Below are positions 1 through 6,492 of a stretch of 14,954 nt of DNA, in pieces. Below the pieces are notes generated by a model. That model did no database searches. It was not told where the DNA came from and saw only the letters and a list, made by a program, of their open reading frames with translations. Origin of the DNA: an uncultured Pseudomonas sp. (GTDB taxonomy: Bacteria > Pseudomonadota > Gammaproteobacteria > Pseudomonadales > Pseudomonadaceae); the NCBI RefSeq assembly GCF_946885885.1, contig NZ_CAMPHN010000106.1, positions 1 to 14,954 on the forward strand, written 5' to 3'. The translations under genes and the position numbers were made by a program. Numbering within the stretch: position 1 is the stretch's first letter; every line of letters starts with the position of its first letter.

Positions 1-15
1 GGCGAATCCGCCGTT

Positions 16-82
16 GTAGCCCGGATGAAATCCGGGAATGTCTGTGTGGCGGACATCGCTCCCCGGATTGCATCCAGGCTAC
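16..82. repeat. REP/BIME-like palindromic element, copy 1
   Basis: An inverted repeat with outer arms GTAGCCCGGATG...CATCCAGGCTAC and inner arms ATCCGGG / CCCCGGAT, separated by about 25 bp. The right arm carries one change (CCAGG for CCGGG) relative to the copy at 8964-9031. Elements of this kind are dispersed between genes in pseudomonads and can form strong hairpins in RNA. Confidence 0.75.
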
Positions 83-140
83 AGGGTGCGCTTTTGCAGG
101 GGGGACATGGCAAAGGTTTATCCACCGCGGGCGCCGAGAT

Positions 141-167
141 GGCGGACAAGCCTCCGGCATGTCCGCC
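141..167. repeat. 8-bp perfect inverted repeat between the palindromic units
   Basis: GGCGGACA at 141-148 pairs with TGTCCGCC at 160-167 around an 11-base loop. It lies between palindromic copies 1 and 2. The left arm GGCGGACA also occurs inside copy 1 at 48-55, so it is probably part of the duplicated repeat cluster. No T tract follows on either strand, so it is not a standard terminator. Confidence 0.45.
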
Positions 168-198
168 CTACGATGCTCCGCAAGGCGAATCCGCCGTT

Positions 199-264
199 GT
201 AGCCCGGATGAAATCCGGGAATGTCTGTGTGGCGGATACCGCTACCCGGATTGCATCGGGCTAC
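199..264. repeat. REP/BIME-like palindromic element, copy 2
   Basis: This has the same architecture as the copy at 16-82: GTAGCCCGGATG at the left and CATCGGGCTAC at the right, with one base missing in the right arm. It ends 18 bp before the stop codon of the HD-GYP gene, on that gene's downstream side, so its hairpin could end or stabilise that transcript. No separate terminator is visible there. Confidence 0.75.
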
Positions 265-282
265 GGGATGCTCAGCGGATCC

Positions 283-2247
283 TCAAACGCCGCGCGGATG
301 CCCGGCCGCGGCGCAGCTCGGTTCGTAGTCGCAGACGTGGTGGCTGAACGGCGAATGGGTATGCACCCCGGGCGGGCCGCTTACCTGATAGCAGCGGCTG
401 GCGATAAACAACTGCACCAACTCACCGTCGAGCAGGCCGCTGGCGGCTTCGCTCTTGAGGATATCCAGCGCGCGCTCCAACGGCATCGCCGGCTTGTAGG
501 GGCGGTCGGCGGCGGTCAGGGCGTCGTAGATATCGCAGATGGTCATGATCCGCGACGCGCAGGGAATCGCATCGCCGATCAGGCCTTTGGGGTAACCGCT
601 GCCGTCGAGTTTTTCGTGGTGGGCACCGGCGATATGCGGCACACCTTGCAGATCCGGGGTCCAGGGAATCAGGCTGAGGAATTCCTGGGTGTGCACCACA
701 TGGCGCTCGATCTCGGCCCGCTCCTCGGCGGTCAGGCTGCCCTTGCGCACCGCCAGGGCGCCGAACTCGCCCTCGCTGAGCAAACTGATCAGGCAGTTGC
801 CGGGGGCCTTGACCAACTCGCCCTGAATCTCCTGCAAATGCTGGAAATCGCCTTCGCTGAGCATGGTCGGCTCGTTGGCCTGGAGAATGTTATTCAGATA
901 ACGGTCGAGGCGCTCGCACTCCTTGGCCAATTCCGCCTCCAGTTGCACGCGACGCTCGTCGCTGAGGCCACCCTGATGCCGGTAGGCATGCAGCATCTTG
1001 CGCAGGGTCTGGTTGTGCAGGTTCTCCTTGGCCAGGGCGACCCGGTAGCGCAGGTTCTCCAACACCGGCTCGGCCAGTTTCTTGGCCTTGACCAGCACGT
1101 GCTCGCGCACCCCGACCTTGCCGAAATCATGCAACAAGGCGGCGTAACGCAGCTCGCGCAAACCATCGTCGCTCAGCGCCTGCTCGCGTAGTGCGGCGTT
1201 CGGTGCATGGGGCAGCTGGCCGGCCAGGGTCAGGCACAATTCGGCGACCCGGAAGGAGTGGCCGCTGGTGGTCGGGTCGCGCTGTTCGATGGCGAACACC
1301 GAGGCCTGGACGAAGCCGTCGAACAGGCGGCTGATATCGTCCAGCAACTGGCGGTTCTCGATGGCCACCGCCGCCTGGCTGGCCAGGGCACGCAGCGATA
1401 CCGCGGTTTCCTCGTCGAAGTCGATCAGCTCGGGTTCGAACTCATCGCCGCCCTTGCGCTGGCGGTTGATGAACTCCAGCACGCCGACCACCTCATGCCG
1501 GTGATTGAGCATGGGAATCGCCAGCAGCGACATGGTCCGATAACCCATCTGCAAATCGAAGGAACGATTGAAACGATAAGGCGCGTCCTCGGCAATGGCG
1601 TAGGTATCGGCGATATTCAGTTCGGTGCTGGTCAGCGCCACATAACCGGCAATCGAAGCCTTGCTCAAAGGGATGCGCTGATCCTGAAAGCTGTTCTGGC
1701 TCAGGGTGCCGTTCTGGGTCAGCTTGAAGATCAACTGCGACGGCCCATTGGCGCGCCGGTCGACCAGAAACAACGAGGCCGCATCGCTGTTGGACAGGCG
1801 CCGGCCCTCGATCAGGATTTTCTCCAGCAAACGGTCCAGATCGCGCTCGGCCGACAGCGCCAGGCCCACGTCGACCAACTTGCTCAGGTCATCGCGCTTG
1901 CCGGCCAGGGCGGCGGCCAATTGCTCGGTTTGCTGCGTGAGGGCATGTTGCTCGAGGGCAAAGCGCAGCAAGGCGTTCAGCTCTTCGGTGCTCGCCGTCG
2001 CCGGTAACGGCAGGACCCCGGGCAGATCCATGCAACCGACCAGCAGCGCCCCGCAATCCTGCCAGTAGTCCAGGGGCCGCAACGCCAGCAGGGTATCGTC
2101 CAACAGCACCAGAGCCAGGTCGGACGGCAGGTTTTGCGGGTCTTCGAGCAAGCGCAGAGCCAACGGACAGCGCTGCAAGTAGGCGCGCAACGGATGCCGA
2201 TCGAGGCCCGCGCTATGGCCGAGGAGAAGGCTGGAGATAGCCGCCAT
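283..2247 (-). CDS. GAF and HD-GYP domain protein, probable c-di-GMP phosphodiesterase
   Basis: A cytoplasmic signalling protein of 654 residues. Residues 1-110 look like a degenerate receiver-type domain, and 125-300 form a GAF sensor domain followed by a short helical linker. The HD-GYP domain starts near 305. Visible metal-site and family motifs are H330, H373-D374 within LHDFGKVG, H516, and HHEKLDGSGYP at 543-553, so the GYP motif is intact. HD-GYP proteins hydrolyse cyclic di-GMP to GMP or pGpG. Between the HD motif and the HHE/GYP motif there is about 110 residues of extra charged, helix-prone sequence (roughly 388-500) not present in ordinary HD-GYP domains. The C-terminal 30 residues are rich in His and Cys. 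The start is supported by GTGGAG seven bases upstream. No transmembrane segment is apparent. The ligand of the GAF domain is unknown. Confidence 0.9.
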   Translation of the reverse strand: MAAISSLLLGHSAGLDRHPLRAYLQRCPLALRLLEDPQNLPSDLALVLLDDTLLALRPLDYWQDCGALLVGCMDLPGVLPLPATASTEELNALLRFALEQHALTQQTEQLAAALAGKRDDLSKLVDVGLALSAERDLDRLLEKILIEGRRLSNSDAASLFLVDRRANGPSQLIFKLTQNGTLSQNSFQDQRIPLSKASIAGYVALTSTELNIADTYAIAEDAPYRFNRSFDLQMGYRTMSLLAIPMLNHRHEVVGVLEFINRQRKGGDEFEPELIDFDEETAVSLRALASQAAVAIENRQLLDDISRLFDGFVQASVFAIEQRDPTTSGHSFRVAELCLTLAGQLPHAPNAALREQALSDDGLRELRYAALLHDFGKVGVREHVLVKAKKLAEPVLENLRYRVALAKENLHNQTLRKMLHAYRHQGGLSDERRVQLEAELAKECERLDRYLNNILQANEPTMLSEGDFQHLQEIQGELVKAPGNCLISLLSEGEFGALAVRKGSLTAEERAEIERHVVHTQEFLSLIPWTPDLQGVPHIAGAHHEKLDGSGYPKGLIGDAIPCASRIMTICDIYDALTAADRPYKPAMPLERALDILKSEAASGLLDGELVQLFIASRCYQVSGPPGVHTHSPFSHHVCDYEPSCAAAGHPRGV

Positions 2248-2271
2248 GACAATACTCCACGCAAACCGGTT

Positions 2272-2318
2272 GCCAGGTATGCCACTGAGTATTGCACAAG
2301 ATCCCCGGCTTACCTGGC
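2272..2318. promoter_or_regulatory. Inverted repeat upstream of the HD-GYP gene
   Basis: GCCAGGTA at 2272-2279 pairs with TACCTGGC at 2311-2318 around a 31-base loop, in the 84-bp gap between the MFS gene and the HD-GYP gene (both transcribed leftward). It could be an operator or a weak terminator for the MFS transcript. There is no T run and the loop is long, so its role is uncertain. Confidence 0.25.
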
Positions 2319-2331
2319 CATATGCTGGCCC

Positions 2332-3660
2332 TCAGACCGCCGGCTGCATCTGCATGCTGCGCTGCATGCTGCTCGCATCCGCGACGAAGCAGCGCGAGGC
2401 CTGCACCAGCGCCAGCATGGTGACGAACAAGGCGCCGGGGATCAGCAACATCGCATCGTGCAGCCCGACCGCCTTGAAGGCTTCGCTCATCTCGCTGGCG
2501 CTGGCGGCGAGCATCGCCGCTTCGGCGAAATGATCGGACAGCAGGCCCACCGCCAATGGCCCCAGGCCGCCACCGAGCAAGTAGAGCCCGGCGAAGAACA
2601 GCGCCATCGCGGTGGCCCGCAAGCGCGGCTCGACCACGTCCTGAATCGCCGTGTAGACGCAGGTATAGAAGTTGTACGCGAACAGCCAGCCGATGCTGAA
2701 CAGGCTGACGAACACTGCGATCTCGCCCCGCCCGGCCAGCAGCGCATAGCCGGTCGCCACGGCAGCGATCAACATGCTCAGGGCGGCGAACAGCAGGCGA
2801 CCGGTTTCAGAGCGTTGATGGATGCGATCAGCCAGCCAACCGCCCAGAGTCAGACCAATTAAACCGGTCAAACCGACGATCACCCCGGTAGCCACCGCCG
2901 CCTGTTGCAGCGGCAGCAGAAAATAGCGTTGCAGCATCGGCACCATAAAGGAGTTGCAGGCGTAACTGGCGAAGTTGAACGCCAGGCCGGCGACCACCAA
3001 CCACCAGAACGTACGAATCGCCAACACCTTGCGCAGGGGGGTGGCCACCGGGGTGGCGGCGACCTGAACGGTCTCGGCCCCGCCACGCTGCGGCTCTTTG
3101 ATCAAGAACATGAACACGGCCAGGATCAGCCCAGGTATCGCGGCGAGGAAAAAGGGCGCGCGCCAGCTGTCGAATGCCTTGACCATCGCGCCGATGGTGA
3201 AAAACGCCAGCAGCAACCCCAGCGGCAGGCCGAGCATGAAAATACCCATGGCCCGCGCCCGTTTGTGCGGCGGGAACAGATCGCCAATCAGCGAATTGGC
3301 GGCGGGCGCATAACTCGCCTCGCCGATGCCGACGCCCATGCGGATCAGCATGAAGCTCCAGAAATTCCAGGCCATGCCGTTGAGCGCGGTCAGGCCGCTC
3401 CAGACGGTCAGGCCCCAGCCCATGATCTTGCGCCGCGCGCCGGTATCGGCCATGCGCCCCAGCGGCACCCCGGCAATCGCGTAGACGATGGTGAACGCCG
3501 TGCCTATCAAGCCCAGTTGAAAATCACTAAGGCCCCATTCCAGACGGATCGGTTCGATGATGATGGCGGGGATGGTGCGGTCGAAAAAATTGAACAGATT
3601 GGCGAGGAAAAGCAGGAACAGAATGCGCCAGGCATTGGCGACTTGCGGGGTTTGCTGCAT
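2332..3660 (-). CDS. MFS transporter, Spinster-like family
   Basis: An inner-membrane secondary transporter of 442 residues with about 12 hydrophobic segments, the usual length for the major facilitator superfamily. TM1 carries an Asp-Arg pair (NFFDRTI, residues 24-30). Motif A is present between TM2 and TM3 as GRMADTGARRK (68-78). TM4 contains RMGVGIGEASYAPAANS (107-123), a pattern typical of the Spinster-like branch. A basic/polar loop at about 189-212 splits the two six-helix halves. The C-terminus is short and Met/Gln-rich. Substrates of bacterial members are mostly unknown; animal homologues export sphingosine-1-phosphate, but this cannot be transferred here. The start ATG at 3660 is preceded only by a weak GGA-type ribosome site. 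It is followed 84 bp later by the HD-GYP gene on the same strand and may share a transcript with it. Confidence 0.88.
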   Translation of the reverse strand: MQQTPQVANAWRILFLLFLANLFNFFDRTIPAIIIEPIRLEWGLSDFQLGLIGTAFTIVYAIAGVPLGRMADTGARRKIMGWGLTVWSGLTALNGMAWNFWSFMLIRMGVGIGEASYAPAANSLIGDLFPPHKRARAMGIFMLGLPLGLLLAFFTIGAMVKAFDSWRAPFFLAAIPGLILAVFMFLIKEPQRGGAETVQVAATPVATPLRKVLAIRTFWWLVVAGLAFNFASYACNSFMVPMLQRYFLLPLQQAAVATGVIVGLTGLIGLTLGGWLADRIHQRSETGRLLFAALSMLIAAVATGYALLAGRGEIAVFVSLFSIGWLFAYNFYTCVYTAIQDVVEPRLRATAMALFFAGLYLLGGGLGPLAVGLLSDHFAEAAMLAASASEMSEAFKAVGLHDAMLLIPGALFVTMLALVQASRCFVADASSMQRSMQMQPAV

Positions 3661-3945
3661 CTAATCCATCTCTTTTTTTGTTGTTCACGCTCATACGGAG
3701 CGGCACCACCGGCCCTGGCGGTACGCGACAGAGTTTACTGCGGGTGCAATCTAAAAGGTTCGGCTTTTTCAGTCTGCGAACATTCACCAGATTTATACGA
3801 GCGAATGCGACTTTAACGAACGCGACAACAAGAACTGCACGATGTTCAAGCAAATGGCGCCAATTTCACGATTCCCTGCTACAACCAAAGGTGAGTCGTT
3901 ATTGCCGGATGCCAATCACCCTCTTCACCAACTGGACTGTCGCGG
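3661..3945. other. Divergent intergenic region between the MFS and tubulin-like genes
   Basis: A 285-bp stretch between two divergently transcribed genes, noticeably more AT-rich than the flanking genes. It must hold promoters for both directions. I could not pick a convincing -35/-10 pair; TTATAC near 3794-3799 could be a -10 for the rightward gene but lacks a good -35. An AAAAG/CTTTT pair around 3752-3768 is too weak to call a terminator. No small gene with a credible ribosome site was seen. Confidence 0.4.
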
Positions 3946-6201
3946 ATGAAAACGAGAAAGAAAGCAGCCTCGAACGTTTCGCAGGAAGCCACGCTTGCGG
4001 ATTTAGCCGATAACTTTCTCACCCCGCCAGAGGCCTTGCCGGAACCGCCACCCCCCCGCCCCAATAGGGGGTCGGCGCCGGCCATTCCCGCGCCGGAGGC
4101 AACAGTTGCCGTGCCGGCGCTGCGTGCGCTGGACGACAGCGGCGAGCAATACATGTACTTCACCGAAAGCGACATCGAACGCATCCTCGATAACCTCGAC
4201 GGCCTGCGCAACCTGGTATTTCCGCCGGTCATCCAGGACGACGACAGCGAAAAGCGCATCCAGCATTTCCCCTCCGTGTGTTTGATCGGCCTGGGTCGTT
4301 GCGGCTCGAATATCGCTCTGGATGTCGCATCCTTGGTCTATAACGCGCGGCAGTTTTACCTCAGCGAATTCAACAGCGAAGAAAAGGCGGTCGCCGAGCA
4401 GGATTTCCGCCCGACCCGCTGGATCCGCAATAACCTGCTGCGCGCGCCGAGCCGGGACGCCAAACCGGTATTCCTGATCGAGCCGCTGGTGATGCTCGGC
4501 GATCTGGACAAGGACATCGAAGGACGCATCCGCTTCTCGCGCAAGGGCGAAAGCAGCGGCTTTCTCAGCGACTACAGCAAGATGAAGATCATGGACCTGT
4601 CCGAAGTGCATGCCGGCGGCGCCGGTAACGCGCCGATTCTCGGTCAGTACCTGGCGAAGATCATCCTCAACAAGGACACCCAGCGCTTCACCAATGCCGA
4701 CTGGAAGTTCATCCACAGCTACCTGATCGATTCCTGCGGGATCAAGGCCAACCAGTCGCGGCTGTACTTCTATATCTTCAGCGCCGGTGGCGGCACCGGC
4801 TCGGGCATGGCCTCGGAGTTCGGCCTGGCCCAGCAGTTCGCCTACATGAGCAAAACCTTCGACACCAAGAACGCCGACCAGAGCGCGGAGAATCGCGACC
4901 ACAGCTTCGTCTTCGAACCGATCTTCACCAGCGGCATCTGCATCCTGCCGAATATCTCCGACCAGCGCAGCGAGATGTCCGAAGCGCTGCATATCAATGC
5001 CGGGCGTCTGCTGTGCAAGTACCTGGCCGAGGAATGGGACTTTTCCTACAACTTCGACAACGAGGAAAACAGCGAAGAAAGCGTGATGAAGCGTATCCGC
5101 CCGTGGAACGCGATGATGCTGATCTCCAACGACATCATGCGTTACGCCGAGGAGAGCGACGACGGCAATATCCACAACATCGACGTCAACGCCATGGAGC
5201 GCTACGCCAATCAGTACATCTCCCAGCAGATTTTCAACATCCTCACCGCCCAGGCGGTGACCACCGATTACGACCAGAACTACTTCCGCCGCGCCGGCAT
5301 CGATATCGGCGAAACCATCCGCCTGGATGCCAACGACCTGTTCATGAGCCTGGCCGGCCCCGTGGCGGTAGCCTATGCCGAGTCCGTGGTGCCGGAATAC
5401 ACGCCGGCCAGCACGGAGAAATTCCGTGTATTGGACAAGGAACAGCCACGCCTGAATATCGACGACCTGTTCTACCGCTCCATCGACCTACCGCATTTCA
5501 ACAAGGTGACCCAGGCCATCGAAGGCATCAGCCTGCTGCCGATCGAAGCCAAGCGCTACCGCAAGGCGCTGGAGCAATACAAGCGCGCCGACTACAACGC
5601 CGACGAACTCAGCGACCTGCACTTCTTCAAGAATTGCTCCTCGGTGGTGTCGATCGTCTCGTTGCCGAAGGACTACAAACTGTCCTACATGGACCTGAAT
5701 CGGCTCAAGAGCCACCTCAACAGCCTGTTCCCCAATACCACGCTGAAGCGCTACGCCCTGGTCATCGGTGCCTCGGCGAACCTGTCGCTGACCACCCTGA
5801 TCGTCAAGAGCCCGTGCCTGTCGGACGATTTCCTGACCCTGATCGTGGCCTTTATCAAGCGCTGTTTCGCCCGCGACCAGCATCGCTTCGACGACAGCCT
5901 GGACAGCGCAATCCTCGACTTCATCGTCGCCGACAAGTTCGACGAGGCGCGGGTCGATGCCATGCTCAACGAGTACGAGAACCCGGCGAAGATCCTCGAC
6001 ACCAATTGGTATGCGATCAAGCCGATGTACGAGAAAAAATACCGCGAGCTGATCCACGAGCCGGACAAGTTCATCTCGATCAACGACATCCGCCTGAGCC
6101 GCGATAGTGTCAAGAAAGCCATCAAGTACTTGAGGGAAATTTACCGCCACCGCATCGGCAAGACCCGCGTCATTTCGCTCAACGATTACCACGGCAAATA
6201 G
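3946..6201 (+). CDS. Tubulin/FtsZ-superfamily GTPase-like protein of unknown function
   Basis: A protein of 751 residues. Residues 1-60 are low-complexity and proline-rich (PEPPPPRP at 32-39) and probably disordered. The core starts near 108 with a Rossmann-type strand and glycine loop, VCLIGLGRCGSN (111-122), in the position of the FtsZ T1 loop. FSAGGGTGSG (278-287) matches the tubulin/FtsZ signature GGGTG[ST]G that binds GTP phosphates. NAMMLISNDIM (388-398) resembles the FtsZ strand-T6 segment whose Asn contacts guanine. A long helix follows (about 415-437), then an acidic segment with LDANDLF (460-466) that may correspond to the T7 catalytic loop. About 250 further residues form a C-terminal region not recognisable as the FtsZ C-domain. 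At roughly twice FtsZ length it is not FtsZ itself; it resembles the large bacterial tubulin-like proteins (Pfam Tubulin_2-type). No transmembrane segment or obvious partner gene is present. GTPase activity and polymer formation are inference. The ribosome site before ATG 3946 is weak. Confidence 0.75.
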   Translation: MKTRKKAASNVSQEATLADLADNFLTPPEALPEPPPPRPNRGSAPAIPAPEATVAVPALRALDDSGEQYMYFTESDIERILDNLDGLRNLVFPPVIQDDDSEKRIQHFPSVCLIGLGRCGSNIALDVASLVYNARQFYLSEFNSEEKAVAEQDFRPTRWIRNNLLRAPSRDAKPVFLIEPLVMLGDLDKDIEGRIRFSRKGESSGFLSDYSKMKIMDLSEVHAGGAGNAPILGQYLAKIILNKDTQRFTNADWKFIHSYLIDSCGIKANQSRLYFYIFSAGGGTGSGMASEFGLAQQFAYMSKTFDTKNADQSAENRDHSFVFEPIFTSGICILPNISDQRSEMSEALHINAGRLLCKYLAEEWDFSYNFDNEENSEESVMKRIRPWNAMMLISNDIMRYAEESDDGNIHNIDVNAMERYANQYISQQIFNILTAQAVTTDYDQNYFRRAGIDIGETIRLDANDLFMSLAGPVAVAYAESVVPEYTPASTEKFRVLDKEQPRLNIDDLFYRSIDLPHFNKVTQAIEGISLLPIEAKRYRKALEQYKRADYNADELSDLHFFKNCSSVVSIVSLPKDYKLSYMDLNRLKSHLNSLFPNTTLKRYALVIGASANLSLTTLIVKSPCLSDDFLTLIVAFIKRCFARDQHRFDDSLDSAILDFIVADKFDEARVDAMLNEYENPAKILDTNWYAIKPMYEKKYRELIHEPDKFISINDIRLSRDSVKKAIKYLREIYRHRIGKTRVISLNDYHGK

Positions 6202-6251
6202 CCGGCCAATAGCATCCATTGGCCACTATTGAACTAAGCTGCGGGTAGAGG

Positions 6252-6282
6252 ATGCACAGCGAATCATCGAAAGGCTGTGCAT
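6252..6282 (+). terminator. Possible hairpin downstream of the tubulin-like gene
   Basis: ATGCACAGC at 6252-6260 pairs with GCTGTGCAT at 6274-6282 (9-bp stem, 13-base loop), 51 bp after the stop codon of the tubulin-like gene. There is no T run after it, so it is at best a weak or factor-assisted terminator. It could also be a binding site. Confidence 0.3.
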
Positions 6283-6314
6283 GCGCGTCAGGTAGCCGTG
6301 ATGCCAATACCCAT

Positions 6315-6475
6315 TAGCAGGCCGTTGAAAGGCGTAGGCGAGGCAGCCAACGCAAGGCAAAAACAGGCGAAAAAAGGACTGGGCTCGCACGCGAGTTTAC
6401 GAGCTGTAAATGAGCATTTTGAGCCTGTTTTTAACGCCGCGATGGCAACGCAGGTAGTTTTTCAACAGCCTGTTA
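6315..6475. mobile_element. MITE-like non-coding element, 161 bp
   Basis: The ends are imperfect inverted repeats: TAGCAGGCCGTTGAAA on the left and the complement of TTTCAACAGCCTGTTA on the right, 14 of 16 bases matching. A second, inner inverted repeat AAAAACAGGC / GCCTGTTTTT sits about 44 bases in from each end, so the whole element folds back on itself. It has no transposase and no credible ORF. The TA at each edge could be a 2-bp target duplication or part of the inverted repeat. Its right end lies 17 bp before the start of the diguanylate cyclase gene, so it has displaced that gene's original upstream region. Confidence 0.65.
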
Positions 6476-6492
6476 GTCGTCGACTCTCAGCA

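Larger units (their letters stand above)
1..236. repeat. Direct repeat of about 183-bp period
   Basis: Bases 1-53 recur identically at 184-236, an offset of 183 bp. The repeat contains the left arm of a palindromic element and the spacer text TGTCTGTGTGGCGGA. The sequence after the identical stretch stays similar but diverges by a few bases. Copy 1 begins at the window edge, so further copies may lie to the left. This looks like a local duplication of a repetitive extragenic unit, not a coding repeat. Confidence 0.8.

Noticed and set aside
1..264. CRISPR array
   Set aside because: There are only two repeat units, each internally palindromic over about 67 bp with 117 bp between them, no regular short spacers and no cas genes.
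25..1191. Long open frame on the + strand opposite the HD-GYP gene
   Set aside because: It is antisense to a gene with clear motifs, has a low-complexity Gly/Ala/Gln-rich translation, no ribosome site and no family features. High GC commonly leaves such frames open.
3752..3768. AAAAGGTTCGGCTTTTT as an intrinsic terminator
   Set aside because: Only a 5-bp A/T-rich stem, located in a divergent promoter region where no transcript needs to end.
2905..3816. Gln/Arg/His-rich open frame opposite the MFS transporter
   Set aside because: Composition is typical of the reverse complement of hydrophobic codons; no independent start signal.
4003..5175. Long open frame on the - strand opposite the tubulin-like gene
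   Set aside because: It overlaps the sense gene fully, gives a Val/Ala/Gln-rich translation without domains, and mirrors the codon bias of the + strand gene.
6277..6492. N-terminal extension of the diguanylate cyclase to ATG 6277
   Set aside because: It would place 72 unrelated residues, mostly translated from the MITE-like element, ahead of a normal signal peptide beginning at ATG 6493.
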